A stretch of 64,000 nt of DNA from Salinarimonas ramus (GTDB lineage: Bacteria; Pseudomonadota; Alphaproteobacteria; Rhizobiales; Beijerinckiaceae), in the NCBI RefSeq assembly GCF_014645695.1, contig NZ_BMMF01000014.1, positions 1-64,000 of the forward strand. The letters are read 5' to 3'. Every line of letters starts with the position of its first letter. Positions within the stretch are counted from its first letter, which is position 1. The position numbers and the translations under genes were made by a program. The notes below the pieces were generated by a model that saw nothing but the letters and a program-made list of their open reading frames with translations, did not search any database and had not been told where the DNA came from. Positions 1 to 8,494 of this stretch are shown in pieces.

Positions 1-68
<68 letters not shown>

Positions 69-76
69 AACAAAAG

Positions 77-107
77 AAGCCCCGGCGAACCACGCGCCGG
101 GGCTTTT
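77..107 (+). terminator. Rho-independent terminator of the tRNA
   Basis: An 11-base arm (AAGCCCCGGCG, 77-87) pairs with CGCCGGGGCTT (95-105) across a 7-base loop and is followed by a short T run. It begins 9 bases after the tRNA CCA end and is a standard intrinsic terminator. Confidence 0.85.
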
Positions 108-281
108 CGCGTTTCGGGGCCCGTCATTCGCCGACCCCTCGCGCCCACCCCGGTGTTTACGCTAATGGATCATTACACCGAAACTTAACAATAATGGCTT
201 GATGCGCCTACCGTCATGCGGCAGAAACCCAGGCGTGCCGACGACCGCGTCGGCAGCCCGGGGCAGCGGTAGGGGCGCGAC

Positions 282-1865
282 ATGACGAGCATCCAAGGCA
301 TCTACATGGCCCTGTTCGGGCGGCCCGCCGATCCGAACGGCCTCGCGTTCTGGAACGCGGAGACCGATGGCGGACGCGATCTCGGCCCGCTGATCGGACG
401 CCTCACCGCCGCGCCGGAATATCTGCAGCGCTTCGAAGGCATGTCGGACGAGGAGATCGTCGACGCGATCTATTTCGTCCTGTTCGGACGCAATGCCGAG
501 CCCGAGGGCCTCGCCTTCTTCGTCGGCGAGCTGCGCTCAGGGCGGCAGACGGTCGAGACCATCGCCATCAACATCTTCCACGGCGCCCAGGGTGCCGACC
601 GCGACATCGTGGAGAAGAAGCTCGAGGCCGCGGACCTCCTCACCACCCTGCTCGATCTTCCCGAGGAGATCGCCGCCTATGTGGGGGAGACGGCGGCGCA
701 GATCGGGCGCGACTATCTGAGCGGGATCACGGACGAGACGACCCCGGAGGTCATGCAGCAGAAGGCCGAAGAGGCGGTCCTGCGGCTCCTCGGGCTCCTC
801 GACGAGCCGAGCCCGAGCGATCCGCCCGGCCCCCCGGCCCCCGCCGATCCCCCGCCCACACCCGACCCCGTCGACCCGCCGGACGAGACGCCGCCCCCCG
901 ACAATCCGGCGGCGATCTCGGGTGAGGCTACGGGCCGCGTCGCGGAGGACGGCGAAGATCTGGCTATGGGCAGGCTCATCGTCACGGACCCCGATCCGGG
1001 GGAGGCGGTGGTCATCGCCGCTTCGCCCCTCGACGCCACCTACGGCACGTTCACCCTCGACGGTGCGTCGGGCGCGTGGACCTACACGCTCGACAACGAC
1101 GACGAGGCGGTCCAGGCGCTCGGCGAGGGCGAGACGCTCGAGGATCGCCTCGACGTCGCGTCGCGCGACGGGACGGCGTCCACCACGATCGTCGTCACCA
1201 TCGACGGCGCGAACGACGCGCCGACGCTCGCGGACGGCACGCTCGTCGCGGACGAGGACGGCTTCCAGGTGACGCTCGACCTCTCCTCGCTGGCGGAGGA
1301 CGTCGACGCGGTCGACGACGTCTCCTTGCTGACCTACAGCATCCTCTCGGCTCCGGAGAAGGGTAACGCTTCTGTTGGCGGTTCCGAGCTGAGCTTCGAG
1401 CCGGGAAGCGGTTTCCAGGAGCTCGGCGCGAGCGACGTGGACGAGCTCGTGATCGAGATCGAGGTCGAGGACGGCGCCGGAGCTACGGCGCGGAGCAACG
1501 TCCTCGTGACGGTGCGCGGGCAGAACGATCCGGCGAGCATTTCGGGCGTTGATACTGGCCAGGTGACCGTCGGTGGAACGGAGACCGTGTCGGGTTCACT
1601 GGAAATCATCGACAGAGATTTCGGCCAGGATCGTTTCGTTGTCGAGTCGCCCCTCGTGGCGACCTGGGGGGTCTTTGTATTCAATGAGACATCCGGCGAC
1701 TGGTCGTACACGCTCGGCGGCGGAAAACAGGAGATCGAAGACCTCGGTCAAGGAGACATGGCCTCGGATACGCTCCACATCGAATCCCTCGACGGCGACA
1801 CGCCGGGAGAGATCGTAATCACCATTATCGGCGGCGCCAATTTTCAGCACGTCGAGATCGTCTAA
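282..1865 (+). CDS. DUF4214 and VCBS-repeat surface/secreted protein
   Basis: A 527-residue acidic protein. Residues 1-125 hold two DUF4214-type helical units (YMALFGRPADPNGLAFW, then YFVLFGRNAEPEGLAFF), a domain seen in alphaproteobacterial surface and holdfast-type proteins. A Pro/Asp-rich linker (about 172-205) follows. Then come VCBS/cadherin-like beta domains ending in the signatures DGANDAPT and RGQNDPASI. There is no Sec signal peptide, and no calcium-binding nonapeptide repeats are seen, so export by a type I system is only an inference. No transporter genes lie beside it. The ATG has a purine-rich leader (GCGGTAGGGG) just upstream. Confidence 0.75.
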   Translation: MTSIQGIYMALFGRPADPNGLAFWNAETDGGRDLGPLIGRLTAAPEYLQRFEGMSDEEIVDAIYFVLFGRNAEPEGLAFFVGELRSGRQTVETIAINIFHGAQGADRDIVEKKLEAADLLTTLLDLPEEIAAYVGETAAQIGRDYLSGITDETTPEVMQQKAEEAVLRLLGLLDEPSPSDPPGPPAPADPPPTPDPVDPPDETPPPDNPAAISGEATGRVAEDGEDLAMGRLIVTDPDPGEAVVIAASPLDATYGTFTLDGASGAWTYTLDNDDEAVQALGEGETLEDRLDVASRDGTASTTIVVTIDGANDAPTLADGTLVADEDGFQVTLDLSSLAEDVDAVDDVSLLTYSILSAPEKGNASVGGSELSFEPGSGFQELGASDVDELVIEIEVEDGAGATARSNVLVTVRGQNDPASISGVDTGQVTVGGTETVSGSLEIIDRDFGQDRFVVESPLVATWGVFVFNETSGDWSYTLGGGKQEIEDLGQGDMASDTLHIESLDGDTPGEIVITIIGGANFQHVEIV

Positions 1866-1875
1866 TCCTTGTTGC

Positions 1876-3084
1876 TCACACGCTCACCTGACCCGTGCCG
1901 CCCGTCCGCTGCAGAAAATCCAGCGTCGCCGTCTCCTCCAGCACCTCCGCCGGATCGGCATCGCTAACGCCGATGCTCGCGCCGAGCCGTCGGCCCTGTC
2001 CGACGACGACGCGGCCGGCGGGGAGGCGCGCGGCCTCGTAGCGCCGCAAGGCCGTCGGCACGTCGTCCTCCGTCGAGAGCGCGTCCGCGAGGGCGCGCGC
2101 GTCGAGGGCGGCCTTGGCGACGCCGGCCCCCACGTGCGGGCGCGCGACGAAGGCGGCGTCGCCCGCGAGCGCCACGCGCCCGAAGGCGAGGCGGGTCGAT
2201 TCGAGATCGTAGATCGGCTGCAGGAAGGGCTGGGGCGTCGCCGCGACGAGGGCGGCGAAAGCCGGCGGCAGCGTCGCCTCCGCGGCCTCACGCAGCCGCG
2301 CGCGATGCGCCTCGCGAACGAGCGGCGGCGGGATCGAGAGGGCGTGGCGCGTGCCGGTCTCGTCGGTGAGGAGATCGTCGAGCGCCTCGGGCGCGGGCGC
2401 CGGGCGGTACCAGACGAAATTGTAGCGTCGCCGGCCGGGTCGCAGATCGTTGCCCTCGCCGGCGACGGGATAGCCGAGGATCTGCTCGCCCCGCGGCAGG
2501 GCGAAGGCGAAGGCGTCGAACAGTGCCTCGTGCGCGACGGGGGGCATCGCGGCCTCCTCGACGAGGCCGCGCCAGGCGACGTAGCCGGCATAGAGCGGCT
2601 CGACCTCGGGCGCGAGCGCCGCGCGCACGCCGGAGCGGAAGCCGTCGGCGCCGACCAGGAGATCGCCCTCGACCGTCGATCCATCTGCGAAGCGGGCTGC
2701 GACGCCCGATCCGTCCTGCACGACGTCGACGAGCTCGCTGCCGGCGCGGTAGGAAGCGGAGGGGAACGCCTCGCGCAGGAGGGCGAAGAGCGCGTTCCAG
2801 GACATGTGCACCTGCGGACGCAGGCGCGTCATCCTCACGGCCCCCGTGGCGTCGAGGAGGAGCCGGTCGCGAGTCTCCACGCCGAGATCCGCGCCGACGG
2901 GGATCCCCGCCGCGGCCAGCGCCTCGATGAGCTCCGGGTGCGTGACGATCCCCGCGCCCCGCGACGAGAGCGGCTCGCCGACGCGTTCGTGGATCGTCAC
3001 GTCGAAGCCGGCACGCCGGAGGAAGAGGCCGGCGAAGAGCCCGCCCATGGAGCCGCCGATGACGATGGCGCGCCTGGTCTTCAT
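1876..3084 (-). CDS. FAD-dependent aromatic-type monooxygenase
   Basis: A 402-residue flavoprotein of the UbiH/PHBH class. The N-terminal Rossmann motif is IGGSMGGLFAG, the DG motif is GADGFRSGVR (middle) and the GD motif is LAGDAAFVARPHVGAG (C-terminal third). These bind FAD and NAD(P)H. Members closest in feel are the 2,6-dihydroxypyridine hydroxylases, so a hydroxylated aromatic or N-heterocycle is a plausible substrate, but the sequence does not fix it. It lies last in a minus-strand run with a HIBADH-like enzyme, a DapA-like aldolase and a TRAP importer, and so probably takes part in breaking down the imported compound. The ATG follows a GGAGAG ribosome site. Confidence 0.8.
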   Translation of the reverse strand: MKTRRAIVIGGSMGGLFAGLFLRRAGFDVTIHERVGEPLSSRGAGIVTHPELIEALAAAGIPVGADLGVETRDRLLLDATGAVRMTRLRPQVHMSWNALFALLREAFPSASYRAGSELVDVVQDGSGVAARFADGSTVEGDLLVGADGFRSGVRAALAPEVEPLYAGYVAWRGLVEEAAMPPVAHEALFDAFAFALPRGEQILGYPVAGEGNDLRPGRRRYNFVWYRPAPAPEALDDLLTDETGTRHALSIPPPLVREAHRARLREAAEATLPPAFAALVAATPQPFLQPIYDLESTRLAFGRVALAGDAAFVARPHVGAGVAKAALDARALADALSTEDDVPTALRRYEAARLPAGRVVVGQGRRLGASIGVSDADPAEVLEETATLDFLQRTGGTGQVSV

Positions 3085-3124
3085 GCACTCTCCTCGTGTC
3101 GCGCCGATGCGTGGGACGCGCCGC

Positions 3125-4024
3125 TCACGCCGCGCCGCCCGCGGCCGCGCGCAGGGTGGGATAGAGCGCGGCGGTGTCGTCCTCGTCGCGGCCCTGGCCC
3201 AGCGCCGTGACGTACCACGGCAGCGCCGCCGCCATCAGCGGCGTCGTCGCGCGCACGTCGCGGGCATGGTCGAGGATCAGGTCGAGGTCCTTCATGTAGG
3301 TCGCCATCCGCATGGTGGCCGGGCGGTAGCGGTCCTCGATCATGAGCGGCCCGCGTACCTCGAACATGCGCGACGTGCCCGCGCCCGAGCGGATCGCCTC
3401 GAAGACGGTCTGGAGGTCGAGCCCGGAGCGCTCGGCGAGGTGGAGGGCTTCTGCGGCGGCGAGGTTGTGGACCGTCACGAGCAGGTTCGCGACGATCTTG
3501 AGCTTCATGCCGGCGCCGAAGAGCCCGACCTCCATGACCTGGCGCGCCACGGCCTCGAGCGCCGGGCGCGCGCGAGCGATCGCGTCGGGATCGCCGCTCG
3601 CGTAGACGACGAGGTCACGGGTCGCGGCCTGGGCGCCGGTGCCGCTGACGGGGCAGTCGAGCATGCGCGCGCCCGCCGCCTCGACACGAGAGCGGATCTC
3701 TTCCTTCAGGGGGATGGCGAAGGTGCCCATCTCGACGAGGATCGTGTCGGATCGTGCCGCTGCGAGCACGCCGTCCTCTCCGAGGAGGGCCGAGCGCAGT
3801 GCCTTTTCCGAAGCGAGCGCGACGAGGACGATGCGGGTCTCGCGCGCGAGATCGCGCGGCGCTTCGACGAGACGCCCGCCCGCCTCGACGAAGGCGTTCT
3901 TGGCCTCGTCGGCGACGTCGTAGCCCAGCACCGGATGGCCGGCGGCGAGCAGGTGGCGGGCATAGGCGAGGCCCATGATGCCGAGCCCCAGAACGCCGAT
4001 CGTCGGTTTCGTCGTCTCGCTCAT
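3125..4024 (-). CDS. NAD(P)-dependent 3-hydroxyisobutyrate dehydrogenase-family oxidoreductase
   Basis: A 299-residue beta-hydroxyacid dehydrogenase. The nucleotide-binding motif GLGIMGLAYARHL begins near residue 12. The substrate motif is CPVSGTGAQA, and the catalytic lysine motif is GAGMKLKIVANLL. The family oxidises beta-hydroxy acids such as 3-hydroxyisobutyrate or tartronate semialdehyde. The start ATG overlaps the stop of the upstream aldolase gene (ATGA), so the two are translationally coupled and probably act in the same pathway. The exact substrate is unknown. Confidence 0.83.
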   Translation of the reverse strand: MSETTKPTIGVLGLGIMGLAYARHLLAAGHPVLGYDVADEAKNAFVEAGGRLVEAPRDLARETRIVLVALASEKALRSALLGEDGVLAAARSDTILVEMGTFAIPLKEEIRSRVEAAGARMLDCPVSGTGAQAATRDLVVYASGDPDAIARARPALEAVARQVMEVGLFGAGMKLKIVANLLVTVHNLAAAEALHLAERSGLDLQTVFEAIRSGAGTSRMFEVRGPLMIEDRYRPATMRMATYMKDLDLILDHARDVRATTPLMAAALPWYVTALGQGRDEDDTAALYPTLRAAAGGAA

Positions 4025-4938
4025 CGTGCCGCACCCGCGGGTGCCAGCCCGGCCGCGTCGAGGCGCGACATCAGGTCGGCCGCCTGCGCGTCCCCGAGCG
4101 GGCGTAGCGGTGGGCGGGGTCGTGCGATGCCGGGCTCGCCGAGGCGCTCGGCGACGGCCCGCTTCACGGCGGGGATGAGCGGGAAGCTCGAGACGATCGC
4201 GCGGATCTCGGCGACGCCGCGCTGCAGCGCCTCGGCCTCGGGCTCGCCCAGCGCGTCGTAGAGGCGCCTGATGCCGGCCGGGTTGACGTTGCCCGACGCC
4301 GTGATGCAGCCCACCGCCCCGCGGCGGGTCGCGTCGAGGAGCACGCCCTCCGACGAGGGGAAGACGCGAAAGCCGGGGAAGCGCTCCAGGATGGCGCAGG
4401 TGTTGTCGTAGTCGCCGGAACTGTCCTTGATGCCGATCACGGTGCTTGGATGGCGCCGCACGAGTCGCTCGATGAGGTCGAGGGGAATGCCGACGCCCGC
4501 CATCTGGGGGATGTGGTAGAGCCACAGGCCGAGATCGTCCGAGCCGACGCGGTCGATCACCTCGAGGTAGAAGGCCTCGAGCCCGTCGGTCTCCACGGGC
4601 TTGTAGTAGAAGGGCGGCAGCATCAGCACGCCCCCGCAGCCGAGCGAGACCGCGTGTCGCGTGAGCGCCACCGTCTCCGGCAGGCTCGGCAGGCCGACGC
4701 CCGGCAGGAGGCAGGCGGGATCGATGCCGCTATCGACGAGGCGCTCGAGCAGCGTCGTGCGCTCGGCGAGGGAGAGCGAGGTCGCCTCGCTCGTCGTGCC
4801 GAAGGGGGCGAGGCCGTGCGCGCCCTCGTCGAGCATGTGCCGGCAAATGCGCACGAAGGCGTCGGCGTCCGGCTCGAGATCGGCGCTGAAGGGCGTGATC
4901 ACCGGGACGACGAGGCCGGCGAAGGCGGTCTTGGGCAT
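4021..4938 (-). CDS. DapA-family class I aldolase/dehydratase
   Basis: A 305-residue protein of the dihydrodipicolinate synthase/N-acetylneuraminate lyase family. Visible motifs are FGTTSEATSLS (family GTTGE site), the tyrosine in LYHIP, and the Schiff-base lysine in VIGIKDSSGDYDN. The family condenses or cleaves pyruvate-type keto acids. It is not next to lysine genes and sits in a TRAP-linked catabolic operon, so a catabolic aldolase or dehydratase role is more likely than DapA itself. It overlaps the following dehydrogenase by 4 bases. Confidence 0.83.
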   Translation of the reverse strand: MPKTAFAGLVVPVITPFSADLEPDADAFVRICRHMLDEGAHGLAPFGTTSEATSLSLAERTTLLERLVDSGIDPACLLPGVGLPSLPETVALTRHAVSLGCGGVLMLPPFYYKPVETDGLEAFYLEVIDRVGSDDLGLWLYHIPQMAGVGIPLDLIERLVRRHPSTVIGIKDSSGDYDNTCAILERFPGFRVFPSSEGVLLDATRRGAVGCITASGNVNPAGIRRLYDALGEPEAEALQRGVAEIRAIVSSFPLIPAVKRAVAERLGEPGIARPRPPLRPLGDAQAADLMSRLDAAGLAPAGAAR

Positions 4939-4949
4939 GCGTTCGCTCC

Positions 4950-5252
4950 TCAGGTCGTGGCGTCGCCGGCTTCGACGATGACGAGCTCGACCTCGCCCGC
5001 CCCGTCCTTCCGGAAGGCGGAGGCTTCCTGGTATTCGGGCGAATCGTGACAGCCGCGCGCCGCCTCGAGCGAGGGGAACTCGATGACGACGAAGCGGTGG
5101 AAGGTGCCCGGCCCCTCCAGGATCTCGTACTTGCCGCCTCGGGCGAGGACGCGCCCGCCATGGGCGGCGACGATCTCGGGCACGCGGTCGGTGTACTTCT
5201 TGTAGTCGACGGGATCGATGATGCGCGAGCGCGCGATCCAATACGCTGTCAT
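4950..5252 (-). CDS. DUF1330 family protein
   Basis: A 100-residue single-domain protein. The signature segment begins MTAYWIARSRI, continues with the DPVDYKKYTD stretch, and includes FVVIEFPSLEAARGCHDSPEY. This is a dimeric alpha/beta-barrel fold of unknown reaction, often found in catabolic operons. It lies between the TRAP permease and the aldolase with gaps of 11 bases on each side. The function is not known. Confidence 0.82.
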   Translation of the reverse strand: MTAYWIARSRIIDPVDYKKYTDRVPEIVAAHGGRVLARGGKYEILEGPGTFHRFVVIEFPSLEAARGCHDSPEYQEASAFRKDGAGEVELVIVEAGDATT

Positions 5253-5263
5253 GAGGGTCTCCG

Positions 5264-6664
5264 TCAGCGGACGAGGGTCGGGAGCCAGGTGGCGGTCTCG
5301 GGCACGGCGATGACGAGGGCCACCGTGAGGAGGAGGCAGAGCCAGAAGGGCACGGCCCCGCGGAAGATCTCCCCGACCGAGACGTTCTCCTCCGGCAGCG
5401 CCGCCTTCACGGTGAAGACGAGGATGCCGAAGGGCGGGGTGAGCAGGCCCGCCTCCACCGCGATGATGCCGACGATGGCGAAGGCGAGGGGGTCGATGCC
5501 GAGCGCGGTCGCGATCGGGGCGAAGACCGGCACGGTGAGGAGGATGATCGAGACCGAATCGATGATGCAGCCGAGGATGAACCAGATCAGGATCATCACG
5601 CCGATGATCGCGAGCGGCGGCAGGCCGGTATCGAGGAAGAAGGTCTGCACCGCGCCGGTGACGCCCGTCATCGAGAGGACGCGCGAGTAGATCTGCGCCA
5701 TCACGAGGAGGAGGAGCAGCGGCGCCGCGACGCGGCCGACGGAGAGCACGGCCGCGTAGATCTGCTTCAGGCGAAGGCCCTTGGCGACGCCGACGAGGAG
5801 GCCCGCCGCTGCACCGACGCCGGCGCCCTCCGTGGGCGTGAAGAACCCGCCCCAGATTCCGCCGAGCACGAAGACGATGAGGCCGACCACGAGGAGGGTC
5901 GAGAGGAGCGCGGGCAGGATCGGCTCGTCGTCCGCGCGCAGCAGGGCGGCCGCCTCGGCTCCGGGCGCGCCGCGGGAGGCGTCGGGGCCGCCCGACAGGG
6001 TCAGCGCGGCCGCGCCGCCGCCGACCCGGGCGACCTCCGCGCCGATCACCTCCGGCTTGAGGATCGCGGTGAGCACGATGTAGCCGCTGAAGCAGACGAC
6101 GACGATGAGGCCCGGCACGACGCCCGCGAGGAAGAGGCTGCCGATCGACTGCTCGGTGATGACGCCCCAGACGATCATCAGGATCGAGGGCGGGATCAGC
6201 ATGCCCAGGCAGGCGCTGCTCGCGATGGTGGCGAGCGAGAATTGCCTCTTGTAGCCGAAGCGCTTCATCTCCGGATGGGCGATGCGCGCGAAGGCGGCGG
6301 CGGCCGCGATGGAGACGCCGGTGACGAAGGCGAAGAGCGCGTTCGCCAGGACCGTCGCGACGCCCAGCCGGCCGGGCAGCCAGCCGAGAAGCCGGTTGGC
6401 GAGGCGAAACAGGTCGCGTGCCGCGCCGCAGCGGGCGAGGAACTCGCCCATCAGCATGAAGAGCGGGATGACGGCGAAGATGTAGTCGCGGATCGCCTCG
6501 TAGGCCGTGTTCGACAGGAAGCTCGTCACGACGCCGATGTCGCCCATCATCATGTAGACGCCGAGCGCGGCGGTGATGCCGAGCGCCACCGCGATGTGGG
6601 CACCGCACAGGACGAGGCCGAGCAGGGTCGCGACCACGACGAACATCTGGAAGGCGTCGAACAT
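5264..6664 (-). CDS. dctM: TRAP transporter large permease subunit (DctM)
   Basis: A 466-residue, very hydrophobic protein with about 12 membrane segments and the DctM pattern (SNTAYEAIRDYIFAVIPLFMLMGEF near the start, IPPSILMIVWG in the middle). It forms the sodium-driven translocation channel of a tripartite importer with the small subunit and binding protein encoded just upstream. A polar insert of about 50 residues sits between the two halves (RVGGGAAALTLSGGPDASRG region). The ATG is 12 bases after the small-subunit stop. Confidence 0.9.
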   Translation of the reverse strand: MFDAFQMFVVVATLLGLVLCGAHIAVALGITAALGVYMMMGDIGVVTSFLSNTAYEAIRDYIFAVIPLFMLMGEFLARCGAARDLFRLANRLLGWLPGRLGVATVLANALFAFVTGVSIAAAAAFARIAHPEMKRFGYKRQFSLATIASSACLGMLIPPSILMIVWGVITEQSIGSLFLAGVVPGLIVVVCFSGYIVLTAILKPEVIGAEVARVGGGAAALTLSGGPDASRGAPGAEAAALLRADDEPILPALLSTLLVVGLIVFVLGGIWGGFFTPTEGAGVGAAAGLLVGVAKGLRLKQIYAAVLSVGRVAAPLLLLLVMAQIYSRVLSMTGVTGAVQTFFLDTGLPPLAIIGVMILIWFILGCIIDSVSIILLTVPVFAPIATALGIDPLAFAIVGIIAVEAGLLTPPFGILVFTVKAALPEENVSVGEIFRGAVPFWLCLLLTVALVIAVPETATWLPTLVR

Positions 6665-6676
6665 GAGCGCGGCTCG

Positions 6677-7192
6677 TCAGTGATGGGGCGGGGAGGCGAT
6701 CGCGCGGCCGGCGAGCGCGTCGCGCGCGCCGCGGAACGCGATCAGCACGTAGGCGACGCAGCACAGCGCGCTGCCGACGAAGACGGAGAGCCGCGCGGGC
6801 CAGGTCGGCACCCTGAGCGCGCCCTCGCCCTCGTAGGAGCCGGCGACCCAGGCCTGGACGAAGCGATCGAGCCCGCCCCAGGCGATGATCCCGAAGAGGA
6901 GTGCGCCGAGCAGGCAGGCGACGAAGACGAGCACGGCGCGAACGGGCGCCGGCACGGCGCCGGTGACGAGCGTCACCTCCATCATGCCGCCCGAGAGGAC
7001 CGCGTGCGTCGCCATGAGGTAGCAGATGACGACGATGGCGCTCGAGACGATCTCGGGCGTGCCCTGGACCGGGGTGGAGAACAGCGAGCGCCCGACGACG
7101 TCCGCGACGACGAGGAAGCACAGGGAGAAGGCGAGGAGCGAGGCGAAGACGAGGAGCGCCTTCGCCGTGACGTCGACGGCCTTGGTGATCAT
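6677..7192 (-). CDS. dctQ: TRAP transporter small permease subunit (DctQ)
   Basis: A 171-residue membrane protein with four predicted transmembrane helices, including LLVFASLLAFSLCFLVVADV near the N-terminus. Its size and place between dctP and dctM fit DctQ, the small subunit that pairs with DctM. The internal ATG at 7192 was chosen because the hydrophobic first helix begins right after it, and upstream sequence in the frame is of shadow type. Confidence 0.85.
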   Translation of the reverse strand: MITKAVDVTAKALLVFASLLAFSLCFLVVADVVGRSLFSTPVQGTPEIVSSAIVVICYLMATHAVLSGGMMEVTLVTGAVPAPVRAVLVFVACLLGALLFGIIAWGGLDRFVQAWVAGSYEGEGALRVPTWPARLSVFVGSALCCVAYVLIAFRGARDALAGRAIASPPHH

Positions 7193-7278
7193 GGCGACCT
7201 CGTCGGCGGGCGAGAGGGGCGACGTTGGGCGCGGGCCGCCCGCAGCAGGGGCGGCCCGCGAGCGGGTGGCCGGGCGCC

Positions 7279-8343
7279 TCAGTCGAGCTCGTAGCGGACG
7301 GGCCAGACGTAGCCGAGCTTCTCGGCCTCCTCGAGGGCGATGGAGAGGACCTCGGAGGCCGGCATGCCGGCGGCGTCGAGCTCGGCCGCCTTCTCGGCGG
7401 GCCAGGCCGCGAGGGAGCGGGCCCAATCCGCGCGCACGCTGTCGGGGAGCGTCGTCACCGTCGCGCCGAGCTCGCGCAGCTGCTCGAGCTGCTCGGGGTA
7501 GTCCTCCTGGTTGCGCGTGCCGGTCATCGCCTCGTACTCGCGGGCGACCTCGAGGACGATCTCGCGCACGTCCTCGGGCAGGCTCTCGAAGCGGGACTGG
7601 TTCATCGTCAGCCCGTGCCAGGTGATCGAGCCGAAGCCGATCTCGGTATAGTGGTTCGCAACCTCGTGGAGCTTGAAGTTGACGACACCCGACGGGAACA
7701 TGATCCAGCCGTCGTAGACGCCGGTCTGGAGCGAGGTATAGGCGTCGACGAGCGAGGACTGGACCGGGACGGCTCCGGCATATTCGAGCCATTTCAGGTT
7801 CAGGCCCGCGCCGGCGAGCTTCTCGCCCTGCAGATCCTCCACGGAACCCCAGGCGAAATTGGTGACGAGGTTGTAGCCGTTGTCCGCGATGAGCGCGAGC
7901 AGCACCTGGTCGTAGCGCTCCTCGAACGCCTCCTCCAGGAACGGCACGCGGTCGTAGACGGCGCGGGCGACGGCGACGCTCTGCTCGGGGCTCATCGTGC
8001 CGAAGGGAAGCATCACCTGGAAGGCGTGCAGCGGCAGGTTCGAGGGCTCGAAGCAGAAGCAGAAGCCGCCGATGTCGACGATGCCGGACTGCACGGCCTC
8101 GAGCGTGTCGGCGACCTTCACCATGGAGCCGCCGTAGCCCTCGATGAACTCGACCGTGTGGTCGGTACGCTCGGCGACGCGCCGCGAGACCTCCGGCACG
8201 AAGAACGTCTCCATCAGGTTGACGTAGGTGTTCACGGCGGGGTGCCCCGACGCGATGCGCAGCCGGATCGTGTCGGCGGATGCGAGCGCGGTGCCGCCGA
8301 CGAGGGCGACGAGCGTTGCGGCGAGGGTGGCGACTTTTCTCAT
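7279..8343 (-). CDS. dctP: TRAP transporter substrate-binding protein (DctP family)
   Basis: A 354-residue periplasmic binding protein with a clear Sec signal peptide (MRKVATLAATLVALVGGTAL, cleavage near ASA-D). The mature part begins DTIRLRIASGHP and has the DctP pattern, including LKWLEYAGAVPVQ and NQSRFESLPEDVR. It captures an organic acid in the periplasm for DctQM. Neither the ligand nor a ligand-specific arginine can be assigned by eye. A GGAGG ribosome site (8352-8356) precedes the ATG. It is the first gene of the minus-strand operon, downstream of an operator-like palindrome. Confidence 0.9.
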   Translation of the reverse strand: MRKVATLAATLVALVGGTALASADTIRLRIASGHPAVNTYVNLMETFFVPEVSRRVAERTDHTVEFIEGYGGSMVKVADTLEAVQSGIVDIGGFCFCFEPSNLPLHAFQVMLPFGTMSPEQSVAVARAVYDRVPFLEEAFEERYDQVLLALIADNGYNLVTNFAWGSVEDLQGEKLAGAGLNLKWLEYAGAVPVQSSLVDAYTSLQTGVYDGWIMFPSGVVNFKLHEVANHYTEIGFGSITWHGLTMNQSRFESLPEDVREIVLEVAREYEAMTGTRNQEDYPEQLEQLRELGATVTTLPDSVRADWARSLAAWPAEKAAELDAAGMPASEVLSIALEEAEKLGYVWPVRYELD

Positions 8344-8362
8344 TGGCGTGTCCTCCAGATTT

Positions 8363-8376
8363 TGTGAGATATCACA
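8363..8376 (-). promoter_or_regulatory. Operator-like inverted repeat in the dctP promoter
   Basis: TGTGA-GATA-TCACA is a perfect 5-base inverted repeat. It overlaps the -10 element of the predicted dctP promoter, 20 bases upstream of the dctP start. A second near-identical site lies at 8481 in front of the divergent GntR gene. The paired placement suggests binding by that GntR/FCD regulator. This is an inference from position and shared sequence. Confidence 0.6.
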
Positions 8377-8397
8377 CTGGATTTTTCGCAGCGTCAA
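8369..8397 (-). promoter_or_regulatory. Predicted promoter of the dctPQM-catabolic operon
   Basis: On the minus strand TTGACG (8392-8397) is followed by a 17-base spacer and TGATAT (8369-8374). The -35 is near consensus and the -10 is weak. The operator-like palindrome 8363-8376 covers the -10, which would allow repression. Confidence 0.45.
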
Positions 8398-8480
8398 CAC
8401 ATCCCACAGAGCAATCACATGCCTTGACCCGGAAGCTGGATGCGGAGTATGCCCATTCTCATCGGCTCCATGGGAGTGGT

Positions 8481-8494
8481 TGTGAGATATCAGA
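8481..8494 (+). promoter_or_regulatory. Second operator-like site at the GntR gene start
   Basis: TGTGA-GATA-TCAGA differs from the site at 8363 by one base in the right arm. Its last base is the A of the ATG chosen for the GntR gene. This suggests autoregulation. If the gene instead starts at 8440, the site lies inside the coding region. Confidence 0.5.

Noticed and set aside
2134-3210. Long plus-strand frame opposite the FAD monooxygenase, and many similar antisense frames across the window
   Set aside because: GC-rich DNA gives long antisense frames. These are Arg/Gly/Ala-rich with no motifs, while the opposite strand has complete conserved domains.
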